A stretch of DNA of 64,000 bases from Ruminococcus sp. Its GTDB lineage: Bacteria > Bacillota > Clostridia > Lachnospirales > Lachnospiraceae. Within the stretch, counting starts at the first letter, position 1, and each line of letters starts with the position of its first letter. Positions 1-9,304 of this stretch are shown piece by piece. The stretch is taken from contig JACERV010000010.1 in NCBI GenBank assembly GCA_013911065.1, positions 62,001-126,000 of the forward strand, given 5' to 3'. Position numbers and translations under genes: made by a program. The notes under the pieces were generated by a model, which saw only the letters and a list, made by a program, of their open reading frames with translations, was not told the DNA's origin and searched no databases.

Positions 1-1791
1 AAATTAAAAGGCCGGGAAGAAAAGCCCTTTGCGGTTATGTTTGGTTCCGTAAGTGAGATAGAGGAATACTGTCAGGTTACAGAGGAGGAACGGCTGCTTT
101 TAGAATCCGGTCCCAGACCCATTGTATTACTTTATTCTAATAATGAAAAGATGGCACCTTCCACGTATAAAGGAAGTATTTACTGCGGAGCATTTTTACC
201 ATACACTCCGCTGCAGGTTATGCTGATTCATAACTGCGGCCCTTTGATCATGACAAGTGCAAATATTTCGGACCAGCCCATTATTAAAGAAGATAGTGTT
301 ATGCTGTCCCTGGGTGCACCGCTGCTTGACGGAGTATTATACAATACAAGGCGGATTATCAGGTCTGTAGATGATTCTGTAGCAAAGATTATAGATAAGA
401 AACCTCAGTTAGTACGAAGAAGCAGGGGATATGTACCTTATCCGGTCTTTTTGCCGGACTGTGGTAAGGATGTAAAAATATTTGCTGCCGGAGGAGACTT
501 GAAAGCTGCATTCTGCCTGTATCATCATGGAAATGCAGTTGTGTCTCAGTATTTTGGTGATTTGGAAGAGAATGCAGTTTTTGAAGAATATAAGGCTTCA
601 GTTGAAGATTTATGCGAATTGTTAAAAATTACTCCGGATTTGACGGTCTGTGACCTGCACCCGAATTATTTTTCTTCCAAATATACAAAAGCACTAAACA
701 AACCGATTCTTTATGTCCAGCATCATCATGCCCATATTGCATCTGTTATGGCCGAGCATCATCTGAAAGGGAAAGTTTTGGGAATTGCCTTTGACGGTAC
801 TGGATATGGAACGGACGGACATGTCTGGGGCAGTGAATTTTTGATTTGTGAGGGCAGCGGATTTCAGCGGGCCGCCCATTTGGCATATACGCCGATGCTG
901 GGCGGGGACCAGTCTATGCGGGATGCAAAAAAGACAGCAGCTTGTTTTCTTCTAAACTATGGCCTGGACCAGTTTATAAAAGACAGCAGAAGTGATATAA
1001 TCAAAGCAGCTCTGGAGCATGAGGTTCATACAGTATTGACATCAAGTATGGGCAGATTGTTTGATGCAATATCTAGTATTCTGGAAATATCGGATGAAAA
1101 CCGGTATGAAGGAGAGTGTGCTGCGTCTTTAGAAAAGGAAGCTCTTTTGGCGGAGAAAAATAATGTTTCACCCCGGTCCATGTCATTTGGCATCCTTCAA
1201 ACAAAGGAATGCCTGGTGATAGATCCCGGTCCCATATTCGAGACTATTGGAAGAGGCTGGAGTGAAAAAGGAGAAGAAAGTAAGGTGGTTCTGCGCCAGT
1301 CCCTGGCACTTGGTTTTCACTATGCATTGGCGGAGATTGCATTACAGGTGTGTATTCTGGTGAGGGAAAAAGAAGGGATAAACACCATCGCTTTTAGCGG
1401 CGGTGTGTTCCAAAACTCGGTATTGTCTAACCGGATGACCAAGATTCTGAGAGAACAGTATTTTGAAGTATATTACAATATAGCCGTTCCTCCAAATGAC
1501 GGGTCAATTAGTCTGGGACAGACCTATATAGGGTTAATGACAGAAGAAAGAGAAGGTGATGGTATGTGTGTTGCTGTACCTGGAAAGATAATGGAGATAA
1601 ATGGTGATACTGCAAAAGTAGATATTATGAATAATATTTGTGACATCAATATCAAATTAGTTCATGTAAAGATTGGAGATTACGTGCTGATTCATGCAGG
1701 ATGTGCGATTGATGTGGTGGGGGAGGATTCTGCCCTGGATATACTTAGCATGTTTGAGGAGCTGGAGGAAGAAATAAATGATAACCCTTGA
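1..1791 (+). CDS. hypF-hypC: HypF carbamoyltransferase C-terminal part (5' truncated by window edge) fused in frame to HypC
   Basis: Frame is open from base 1 (KLKGREEKPFAVMFGSV), so the listed ATG at 37 is internal. HypF/Kae1-type motifs VQHHHAHIASVMAEH, GIAFDGTGYGTDG and FSGGVFQNSVL. C-terminal ~75 aa begins MCVAVPGKIMEI, typical of HypC. Confidence 0.93.
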   Translation, partial: KLKGREEKPFAVMFGSVSEIEEYCQVTEEERLLLESGPRPIVLLYSNNEKMAPSTYKGSIYCGAFLPYTPLQVMLIHNCGPLIMTSANISDQPIIKEDSVMLSLGAPLLDGVLYNTRRIIRSVDDSVAKIIDKKPQLVRRSRGYVPYPVFLPDCGKDVKIFAAGGDLKAAFCLYHHGNAVVSQYFGDLEENAVFEEYKASVEDLCELLKITPDLTVCDLHPNYFSSKYTKALNKPILYVQHHHAHIASVMAEHHLKGKVLGIAFDGTGYGTDGHVWGSEFLICEGSGFQRAAHLAYTPMLGGDQSMRDAKKTAACFLLNYGLDQFIKDSRSDIIKAALEHEVHTVLTSSMGRLFDAISSILEISDENRYEGECAASLEKEALLAEKNNVSPRSMSFGILQTKECLVIDPGPIFETIGRGWSEKGEESKVVLRQSLALGFHYALAEIALQVCILVREKEGINTIAFSGGVFQNSVLSNRMTKILREQYFEVYYNIAVPPNDGSISLGQTYIGLMTEEREGDGMCVAVPGKIMEINGDTAKVDIMNNICDINIKLVHVKIGDYVLIHAGCAIDVVGEDSALDILSMFEELEEEINDNP

Positions 1792-2833
1792 GCAAATCGT
1801 GAGAGAATTAAAATCCTATGACGGAGATGAAATCAAAATTATGGAGGTTTGCGGAACGCACACCTCCAGTATATTTAAAAATGGAATAAGAACCTTGATT
1901 TCCCCTAAAATCAGGTTAATTTCCGGTCCCGGATGTCCTGTGTGTGTGACACCTTCTGCTTATGTAGATAAACTGGTGGACATAGCCGGGCAGGAAGGCT
2001 ATTGCGTTCTCACATTTGGAGATATGATGAAGGTGAAGGGCAGTCAGATGTCCCTGACAGAGGCGGTTGCCAAAGGAGCTGACGTGAAAGTATTATATTC
2101 TCCGCTAGATGCCGTAAAGCTTGCATTAGAGAACAAAAATATACAGTATGTTTTTGCTGCCGTGGGGTTTGAAACGACAACTCCTATTTATGGGGTATTG
2201 CTTGAAGACGTTATAAAGAATGAGATACACAATTTGAAGCTGCTCACTTCTCTGAAAACGATTGTTCCGGCTGTTTCCTATGTATGTGAGCATGAAGAAA
2301 AGATTGGTGCTTTTCTTTCCCCGGGTCATGTAAGCGTTGTTATTGGCTGTGATATTTACAGGGACCTGGCAGAAAAATATAAAAAGCCATTTGTAGTGGC
2401 GGGGTTTGAAGGAAAGCATATCCTTGCTGCGATTTATGAAATTTTGCGTCAGATAAAACAAAACCGGCATGACATGAAAAACATGTATGTGGGCGCTGTT
2501 ACAGAAAAAGGGAATCTGGAAGCTCAGTTAATGATTCAGAAGTATTTTGAGGTGAAAGATGACTTTTGGAGAGGAATTGGCACCATAGAAAAGTCGGCTT
2601 ATGGGCTGAAGGCAGAATATGCCCGGTATGATGCGGGAAGTTGTTTTGGAGAATTTAAAGAAAGCCTTCCAAAGGGATGTAAATGTAAAGAGGTCATTTT
2701 GGGCAGAATAAATCCAATGGAATGTCCTTTGTTTTCCAAAGGCTGCACTCCTCTCAATGCCCTGGGACCCTGCATGGTATCAGCGGAGGGAGTGTGTGGA
2801 ATCTGGTATAAAAATGTTACAGGGCACCTGTGA
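1778..2833 (+). CDS. hypD: Hydrogenase maturation protein HypD
   Basis: MEVCGTHTSSIFKNGI, ISGPGCPVCVTP, FAAVGFETTTP motifs; overlaps the hypF-hypC 3' end by 14 nt. Confidence 0.95.
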   Translation: MITLEQIVRELKSYDGDEIKIMEVCGTHTSSIFKNGIRTLISPKIRLISGPGCPVCVTPSAYVDKLVDIAGQEGYCVLTFGDMMKVKGSQMSLTEAVAKGADVKVLYSPLDAVKLALENKNIQYVFAAVGFETTTPIYGVLLEDVIKNEIHNLKLLTSLKTIVPAVSYVCEHEEKIGAFLSPGHVSVVIGCDIYRDLAEKYKKPFVVAGFEGKHILAAIYEILRQIKQNRHDMKNMYVGAVTEKGNLEAQLMIQKYFEVKDDFWRGIGTIEKSAYGLKAEYARYDAGSCFGEFKESLPKGCKCKEVILGRINPMECPLFSKGCTPLNALGPCMVSAEGVCGIWYKNVTGHL

Positions 2834-2863
2834 ACAGTAACATAAGAATAGAGGGAGAGAAGC

Positions 2864-3841
2864 ATGAACATTGATTTATCACATGGCAGCGGGGGGAAGC
2901 AGACAAGTAATCTGATACACGATATATTTTTGAAAAACTTTGACAATGAAATTCTAAATAAATTAGAGGATGCAGCAGTTCTTGATATCAGCGGCAGGAT
3001 TGCCTATACAACGGACTCTTTTGTTGTAACACCTATGTTTTTTCCCGGAGGTGATATCGGGAAACTGGCGGTGTGCGGAACCGTCAATGATCTTTCTATG
3101 ATGGGAGCTAGGCCCAAATATCTTACTGCCGGGTTTATCATTGAAGCAGCCGCGGATATGGAACAGTTGAATCAGATTGCACAAACTATGAAAATAACTG
3201 CTCTGGAAGCGGATGTAAAAATTGTGGCAGGAGATACTAAGGTAGTAGAGGGAAGCGGAAATATTTATATTAATACATCTGGGGTAGGAGATATTTTAAA
3301 AGAAGGCGTCAGTATCCAAAATTGCTCCATCGGAGATGCGATTTTACTTTCCGGTAACCTTGGGGAGCATCATGCAGCAATTATGTCAGACAGGATGGGA
3401 ATTAAGAATACAATTTCCAGCGATTGTGCCCCTCTTTTTTCTATTGTTTCAGATTTGCTGGAAAAAGGGATTGATGTTCACTGCATGCGTGATGTGACAA
3501 GAGGCGGCCTTGCTACTGTCCTGAACGAAGTTTCAGAAAGCTCAAATTGCAGAGTTGAAATATCCGAAACGTCTATACCTGTAAGCCGGGAGGTAAGAGG
3601 ATTTTGTGACATTCTGGGACTTGATCCTTTGTATATGGCAAATGAAGGAAAAATGATAGCTGTGGTACCTGGGGAACAGGCAGAAAAAGCTCTCGCAGCC
3701 ATGAAACAGAATAAGTATGGAAAGAATGCTGAAATTATTGGAAAAATTACTGAGGGAAGCGGAGTTTTTATGACAACAGCACTGCGTGGCAGCCGGATTA
3801 TTGATATTCTTTATGGTGAAGGACTGCCGCGGATCTGTTAG
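2864..3841 (+). CDS. hypE: Hydrogenase maturation protein HypE
   Basis: LSHGSGGKQT N-terminus, PurM-like fold motifs, C-terminal PRIC ending at Cys. Confidence 0.95.
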   Translation: MNIDLSHGSGGKQTSNLIHDIFLKNFDNEILNKLEDAAVLDISGRIAYTTDSFVVTPMFFPGGDIGKLAVCGTVNDLSMMGARPKYLTAGFIIEAAADMEQLNQIAQTMKITALEADVKIVAGDTKVVEGSGNIYINTSGVGDILKEGVSIQNCSIGDAILLSGNLGEHHAAIMSDRMGIKNTISSDCAPLFSIVSDLLEKGIDVHCMRDVTRGGLATVLNEVSESSNCRVEISETSIPVSREVRGFCDILGLDPLYMANEGKMIAVVPGEQAEKALAAMKQNKYGKNAEIIGKITEGSGVFMTTALRGSRIIDILYGEGLPRIC

Positions 3842-3872
3842 CCGGCAGTGATTGGCAGGGTCCTTCCGGGCT

Positions 3873-4024
3873 CAGCGAAAAGAACTCATTATATAACAAA
3901 GAGTTTGTGAAACAAACTCTTGCGCTTGCGGCGGTCGCATAGCGACATCTACCGCTTACGCCGCAGTGTGATCCCCCGGAGGGTTTTTATATAATGAGAA
4001 ATGCAATTTCTCATTATATAAAAA
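3873..4024. repeat. Composite intergenic hairpin repeat
   Basis: CTCATTATATAA (after hypE) is inverted as TTATATAATGAG at ~3987-3998. Inner hairpins: AAGAGTTTGT-gaa-ACAAACTCTT (3899-3921), GTCGC-ata-GCGAC, GCGGCG/CGCCGC. Terminal 19-bp perfect hairpin TTTTTATATAATGAGAAAT-gca-ATTTCTCATTATATAAAAA at 3984-4024. Confidence 0.85.
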
Positions 4025-4028
4025 AACG

Positions 4029-4057
4029 TTGTGTTTACATACGAAAACAGTTATAAT
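4029..4057 (+). promoter_or_regulatory. Putative sigma-A promoter for asnB
   Basis: TTGTGT - 17 nt - TATAAT. Confidence 0.6.
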
Positions 4058-4101
4058 GAGTTGCAAGTTACGAGAAGTATCATTAAAGGAGAAAACATTT
4101 T

Positions 4102-5982
4102 ATGTGTGGATTTGCAGGTTTTGTAGGAGAGGTTGAAGATAGAGAGCAGGTGTTGGTCCGTATGATGGACACGATTGTGCATCGAGGACCAGACAGTGCT
4201 GGAAAATACGTGGATGAAGACGCGGCGTTGGGATTCAGGCGTTTAAGTATTATTGACCTTTCGTCTGTAGGGGATCAGCCCCTTTATAATGAAGACAGAA
4301 GTCTGGTGCTTGTATTCAATGGTGAGATTTACAACTATCAGGACCTGAGAGAGGAACTGTTGGAGGCAGGACATATTTTTACATCGAATACAGACTCGGA
4401 GACTCTTCTTCATGGTTACGAGCAGTGGGGAGAGAGCCTTGTGGACAGGCTGCGGGGAATGTATGCATTTGTAATTTGGGATATAAATAGAAAGAAACTT
4501 TTTGCAGCAAGGGATATTTTTGGAATTAAGCCTCTGTATTATGCTCAGATGAATGGTACTCTGATGTTTGGCTCAGAGATTAAGTCTTTTATGGAACACC
4601 CTAAGTTCGACAAGATTTTTAATGAGGCAGCTCTTGGAAATTATTTGTCCTTCCAGTTTGTTCCAACAAATGAAACATTTTTTAAAGGAGTATTCTGTCT
4701 GCAGCCGGGACATACCTTTACTTATGAAAATGGAGAAATGACCATAAACCGTTATTTTGAACCGCATTTTACGGGCGACAGTAAGAAGTCATTCGAGGAA
4801 ATTGTAGAAGATGTAGAAAATATTATGAAAGACTCTGTTGAAAAGCATAAAATCAGTGATGTTGAGGTTGCTTCTTATTTATCAAGCGGGGTGGATTCCA
4901 GTTACCTCACTTACTTAGGCCAGGTAGACAGAACTTTCACAGTGGGATTTGATGAAGGAAAATATAGTGAAATACAGGATGCAAAGGAATTTGCTGCCAG
5001 CATTAATATGCAAAATGATGCAAAAGTAATCACGCCGGAGGAATACTGGGATAAATTGTCAGATATCCAGTATTATATGGACGAGCCTGTGGCAGATCCT
5101 GCCGCTGTTGCACTTTACTTCCTGAGCCAGGAGGCTGCTAAAAAGGTAAAAGTAGTGCTATCCGGGGAAGGCTCGGATGAGCTGTTCGGCGGCTATAATA
5201 TTTACTGTGAGCCGCTGGAGCATACTGGTTTTAATAAACTTCCTATGTTTTTGAGAAGATTTATGGGGAAATTTGCAGAATACTGTCTGCCCCGGGGGAT
5301 GAAGGGAAGAGGATTCCTGATGCGCCACGGCAAGACGTTGGAAGAACGGTATTTCGCAAATGCTACAAATATTTTTACGGAGCGAGAGGCAAATAAAATA
5401 CTGAAAAAAGGTTGTGAGCCGGGAATCCAGAAGGTGACCCGTCCATTTTATGACAGGGTAAAAGGCAAAGATCCGGTCACAAAGATGCAGTATGTAGACT
5501 TGCATCTCTGGCTTGTTCATGACATTCTGATGAAAGGCGATAAGATGGGAATGGCAAATTCTCTGGAGGTCAGGGTGCCTTTCTTGGATAAAAAAGTCCT
5601 GGAGCTGGCAGAGACTCTTCCGCTGGATTATAAAGTCAGAGCTCCAAAAACAAAGGTTGCGCTCCGGGCTGCTGCAGAGAAAGTAATCAGAAGTAAGACT
5701 GCAGAGAAGAAAAAACTTGGGTTTCCTATACCGACAAGGGTATGGCTGAAAGAGGAGAAGTATTATAAGATTGTAAGAGAAATGTTCACCTCAGAAGCGG
5801 CGAAGAAGTTTTTCAATACAGACATGCTTGTTAAGATGCTGGATAACCATAAAAATGGAAAGAATACCAATGAGAAGACGGATAACAGCCGTAAAATTTG
5901 GACAGTTTATATTTTTCTTGTATGGTATGACCGGTTTTTTGAGCATGGAAAGCCGGTGCATCCTGCAATGAGTGGTAAATAA
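4102..5982 (+). CDS. asnB: Asparagine synthase (glutamine-hydrolysing)
   Basis: MCGFAGFVG N-terminal Cys amidotransferase, HRGPDSAGKY, FNGEIYNYQDLR, SYLSSGVDSSYL, LSGEGSDELFGGY. Confidence 0.95.
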   Translation: MCGFAGFVGEVEDREQVLVRMMDTIVHRGPDSAGKYVDEDAALGFRRLSIIDLSSVGDQPLYNEDRSLVLVFNGEIYNYQDLREELLEAGHIFTSNTDSETLLHGYEQWGESLVDRLRGMYAFVIWDINRKKLFAARDIFGIKPLYYAQMNGTLMFGSEIKSFMEHPKFDKIFNEAALGNYLSFQFVPTNETFFKGVFCLQPGHTFTYENGEMTINRYFEPHFTGDSKKSFEEIVEDVENIMKDSVEKHKISDVEVASYLSSGVDSSYLTYLGQVDRTFTVGFDEGKYSEIQDAKEFAASINMQNDAKVITPEEYWDKLSDIQYYMDEPVADPAAVALYFLSQEAAKKVKVVLSGEGSDELFGGYNIYCEPLEHTGFNKLPMFLRRFMGKFAEYCLPRGMKGRGFLMRHGKTLEERYFANATNIFTEREANKILKKGCEPGIQKVTRPFYDRVKGKDPVTKMQYVDLHLWLVHDILMKGDKMGMANSLEVRVPFLDKKVLELAETLPLDYKVRAPKTKVALRAAAEKVIRSKTAEKKKLGFPIPTRVWLKEEKYYKIVREMFTSEAAKKFFNTDMLVKMLDNHKNGKNTNEKTDNSRKIWTVYIFLVWYDRFFEHGKPVHPAMSGK

Positions 5983-5996
5983 GCGGGGGAGATATT

Positions 5997-7190
5997 ATGA
6001 GAAGCAGAACGGCACAGGCCTCCCCCAGGACGCCCAAAAGGCGGAAACGGGAGGCTGGAAGGGCCACGCAATATTTTGATTATGATTTACTGCTGGTCAT
6101 TATCTTTTTAATGTGCTTTGGGCTGGTGATGCTGTATAGTACCAGTGCATACAACGCACAGGCAGACTTTAGCGGAGATGATATGTATTACTTTTCCAAA
6201 CAGGCAATCATTAGTATTTTAAGTTTTGGTGTCATGTTTGTTGTCTCCAAAATAGATTATCATATTTACGGGGCCTTTTCTTATGAATGTTACATATTTG
6301 CTATGATTATGATGGCTCTTGTACAGACGCCCCTTGGCGTTGAGATTTACGGTGCAAAAAGGTGGATACAGCTTCCGGGAAATCTGACTCTGCAGCCTTC
6401 GGAGATTACAAAGATAGCGGTGATTCTGTTCATATCTTATGAATTATGCAGGCTGCAAAAGAAAATCAATACCCGGGAGGGAATAATCCGCATTATGCTA
6501 TTTGGTGCTGCCGCCTCCGGCGGGGTTCTGTTTTTGACGGAAAACCTGAGTACGGCGATTATCGTCATGTTCATTACCTGTGTACTGCTTTTTATTGTGC
6601 ATCCTAAGACAAAGCCATTTATTATGCTTGCAGGAGGGGCAATGGCTTTCGCGGCAGTAGCGGTTTCCATTCTGGCAGCGACCATTACAACAAGTGAAAA
6701 TTTCCGTATGCGCCGGATTATTGCATGGCTGGACTTGGAAAACAATCAGGACGGCGGAGGGTTTCAGGTAATGCAGGGGATGTATGCCATTGGCTCCGGC
6801 GGTTTTTTTGGAAAGGGACTGGGAAACAGTGCCCAGAAGCTGGGAGTTATCCCGGAGGTACAAAATGATTTCATCCTTTCTGTTGTATGTGAAGAACTTG
6901 GTGTATTCGGTGCAATTGTAATACTCGTTCTATTTGGTCTGCTTTTGTACCGTTTGATGTTTATTGCAAGAAATGCTCCGGATATGTATGGCTCATTGGT
7001 GGCTGTGGGAATTTTTGCACACATTGCGCTTCAGGTTATACTGAATATAGCGGTAGTGACGAACATGATTCCTACAACAGGGATTACCCTTCCTTTCATC
7101 AGTTACGGGGGAACCTCGATACTATTTCTTATGGCAGAGATGGGCATCGCCCTGGGAATCTCCCGGAAAATAAAATTAAATGAAGAATAA
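5997..7190 (+). CDS. SEDS family peptidoglycan polymerase (FtsW/RodA/SpoVE), copy 1
   Basis: Multi-TM; LYSTSAYN, AKRWI, LQPSEITKIAVILF, FISYGGTSILF. Confidence 0.9.
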   Translation: MRSRTAQASPRTPKRRKREAGRATQYFDYDLLLVIIFLMCFGLVMLYSTSAYNAQADFSGDDMYYFSKQAIISILSFGVMFVVSKIDYHIYGAFSYECYIFAMIMMALVQTPLGVEIYGAKRWIQLPGNLTLQPSEITKIAVILFISYELCRLQKKINTREGIIRIMLFGAAASGGVLFLTENLSTAIIVMFITCVLLFIVHPKTKPFIMLAGGAMAFAAVAVSILAATITTSENFRMRRIIAWLDLENNQDGGGFQVMQGMYAIGSGGFFGKGLGNSAQKLGVIPEVQNDFILSVVCEELGVFGAIVILVLFGLLLYRLMFIARNAPDMYGSLVAVGIFAHIALQVILNIAVVTNMIPTTGITLPFISYGGTSILFLMAEMGIALGISRKIKLNEE

Positions 7191-7233
7191 TTGAAAAAAA
7201 TACCTTTTCATATGCCATAAAATATGCTATATT

Positions 7234-7260
7234 GATATGTAGTATTTAAAACTACATATC
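7234..7260. repeat. Hairpin GATATGTAGT-atttaaa-ACTACATATC
   Basis: Perfect 10-bp inverted repeat just 5' of nested-hairpin element copy A. Confidence 0.75.
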
Positions 7261-7265
7261 AGGGT

Positions 7266-7396
7266 AACATCCATATCACTAAGGCGTGAAAGAACCCCGC
7301 CTAAGTCGACAGGATGTACTTTGCAGCTAAAGTTTGGAAAGACCAAACCTACCATATTGAACATTAGCAGTTCAATAAGTATTAGCTGCATAAGCA
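7266..7396 (+). repeat. Hairpin element copy A (upstream of degV)
   Basis: AACATCC...AGGATGTACTTTGCAGCTAA...TTAGCTGCATAAGCA; inner hairpins GTTTG-GAAAGAC-CAAAC and TTGAAC-attagca-GTTCAA. Shares blocks with copies B and C. Confidence 0.85.
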
Positions 7397-7437
7397 TAGA
7401 TATAGAATGCACGATGTAGGGTGCGGGAGGATATGGC

Positions 7438-8277
7438 ATGAGTTATAAAGTGATTGTTGACAGCTGCGGCGAACTTACAGAAGAGATGAAGAACAGCGGG
7501 TTTTACGAAACGGCCTCTCTAACAATGGAAGTAGATGGAGTCCGGATTATAGATGATACAACATTTAACCAGACAGATTTCTTAAAGCGTGTGGCGGCGA
7601 GTGCAGAAAGCCCCAAATCTTCCTGCCCGTCACCCCAGGAATATATGGAGCTTTACCACTGCGGCGCAGAAAGAGTTTACGCAGTGACATTATCTTCGGA
7701 ATTAAGCGGTTCTTATAATAGTGCTGAGCTTGGCAGAAAATTATATATGGAAGAATATGGAGAGAAGGATATCTATGTGTTCAACTCCCGCGCCGCATCA
7801 GTGGCGGAGACGCTTATAGCAATGAAAGTCCGTGAATGTGAAGATGCGGGCATGACTTTTCAGGAAGTGATTGCTGCTGTAGAAGGGTATATTGCAGACC
7901 AGCATACTTATTTTGTACTGGAGACTCTGGACACGCTTAGAAAAAATGGAAGACTCACAGGGATTAAGGCTATTGTAGCCAGTGCTTTAAACATTAAGCC
8001 GGTTATGGGGGCAAAGCCGGAGGGTGTCATATGTCAGCTGGGGCAGGCCAGAGGTATAAAGAGAGCACTGGAGAAGATGATAGATCATATTATAGCGGAG
8101 TTAAAGAATCCGGAAGAAAAGGTGCTGGCAATTGCTCATTGTAATTGTAAGGATAGAGCATTGGAAGTACAGCGTATGGTTTTGGAAAGAGTAAAAGTGA
8201 AATCCAGTTTTATTGTAGACACGGCAGGTATCAGCACGATGTATGCCAGTGACGGCGGAATAATAGTTGTGATATAG
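7438..8277 (+). CDS. DegV family fatty-acid-binding protein
   Basis: VIVDSCGELTEEM, VTLSSELSGSYNSA, LETLDTLRKNGRLTG. Confidence 0.9.
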   Translation: MSYKVIVDSCGELTEEMKNSGFYETASLTMEVDGVRIIDDTTFNQTDFLKRVAASAESPKSSCPSPQEYMELYHCGAERVYAVTLSSELSGSYNSAELGRKLYMEEYGEKDIYVFNSRAASVAETLIAMKVRECEDAGMTFQEVIAAVEGYIADQHTYFVLETLDTLRKNGRLTGIKAIVASALNIKPVMGAKPEGVICQLGQARGIKRALEKMIDHIIAELKNPEEKVLAIAHCNCKDRALEVQRMVLERVKVKSSFIVDTAGISTMYASDGGIIVVI

Positions 8278-8355
8278 AAAAGTTTGTGCTAAAATGCTGT
8301 ATAGGCAGTGGGGCCGGGTGGAGGCTTCTAATTGAGCATGAAGGAGTTTGGGAAT

Positions 8356-8592
8356 ATGAGTCAGGAAAAAGTAGACCGATATAAAGTGGAAAAAGCAAAC
8401 CGGAAGAAAATCATGAGGAAACAGCGGGTGATGAATATTGTCCGGAAAGGGATGCTGGTATTGGCAGCATTTGTACTGGTGGGATGGCTTGGATACTCTG
8501 CATATCAAAAGCATGATTCAGGAAAAGAGCGGCCGTTAGCAGAGGTTAATTATGAGCCCATCAACAACTACATGAGCCAGCTGGATCAGTAG
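8356..8592 (+). CDS. Small single-TM protein of unknown function
   Basis: ORF track starts at 8332, but ATG 8356 has SD AAGGAG at 8341-8346; one TM segment (GMLVLAAFVLVGWLGYSAY). Confidence 0.55.
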   Translation: MSQEKVDRYKVEKANRKKIMRKQRVMNIVRKGMLVLAAFVLVGWLGYSAYQKHDSGKERPLAEVNYEPINNYMSQLDQ

Positions 8593-8629
8593 GTTTAAGA
8601 AGTATAAAAATGAAAAAGGCGAAAAACAG

Positions 8630-8659
8630 GGCAGTCTGTCAGGACTGCCTTATTTTTTT
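8630..8659 (+). terminator. Intrinsic terminator before the dcw cluster
   Basis: GGCAGTC-tgtcag-GACTGCC then TTATTTTTTT. Confidence 0.9.
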
Positions 8660-8720
8660 GTCTTTTTTACTGAGCCGTCCCGGATTTATCTTCTTATCGT
8701 AAAAGTTTTGAAAAAAGTAC

Positions 8721-8802
8721 TTGAAAATGGGGGGAGTGTGGTTTACAATGGAGTCAAGTGGTAGGAAGTGGTAGACAGTGGTGTAAAGTGGGAGGAATGT
8801 GG
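8721..8802 (+). promoter_or_regulatory. mraZ promoter followed by MraZ-type operator repeats
   Basis: TTGAAA (8721) - 17 nt - TACAAT (8744-8749), then GTGG at 8758, 8768, 8778, 8788 and 8799 (10,10,10,11 bp steps; units like AAGTGGTAGG). Confidence 0.88.
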
Positions 8803-8829
8803 AGGCCCACTTCGCAGAAGGGGTTCCGG

Positions 8830-9267
8830 ATGTTACTAGGGGAGTTTAATCATACAATTGATGAAAAAGGCCGATTAATCATCCCAGCCAAGTTACGAGA
8901 CGATTTGGGAGAAAGTTTCGTAATCTGTAATGGCTTGGAGGGCTGCCTTTTTGTGTACTCCATGGACGAATGGAATAACTTTGTTACCGAACTGGAAACT
9001 TTGCCACGTATGAATAAAGATGCCAGAATATTCAAGCGTTATTTCTTCGGAAGCGCATCAGAAGGCAGTTTTGACAAGCAGGGGAGAGTTTTAGTTCCCC
9101 CTACACTCAGGAAAGCAGCCGGACTGGAAAAAGATGTTGTCCTGGTAGGAGTACAGGACCGCGTTGAAATCTGGGATAAAGCACTTTGGGAAGATAAGAG
9201 TCAGGTCAGTGAAGAGGATTTGGATGCGATTGCAGAGCGTATGGAGTCAATCGGTATCCGGATTTAA
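8830..9267 (+). CDS. mraZ: Transcriptional regulator / division cluster protein MraZ
   Basis: MLLGEFNHTIDEKGRLIIPAKLR; second repeat GSFDKQGRVLVPPTLR. The upstream start at 8758 would translate the operator repeats. Confidence 0.95.
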   Translation: MLLGEFNHTIDEKGRLIIPAKLRDDLGESFVICNGLEGCLFVYSMDEWNNFVTELETLPRMNKDARIFKRYFFGSASEGSFDKQGRVLVPPTLRKAAGLEKDVVLVGVQDRVEIWDKALWEDKSQVSEEDLDAIAERMESIGIRI

Positions 9268-9304
9268 CCTTGGCACTCAGACCAAATAACACATGGAGGA
9301 ATTT

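Noticed and set aside
7266-7396. CRISPR-like or c-di-GMP/other known riboswitch reading of the hairpin element
   Set aside because: No regular repeat-spacer spacing, and no consensus of a riboswitch class I can recall; the conserved parts are loops and junctions.
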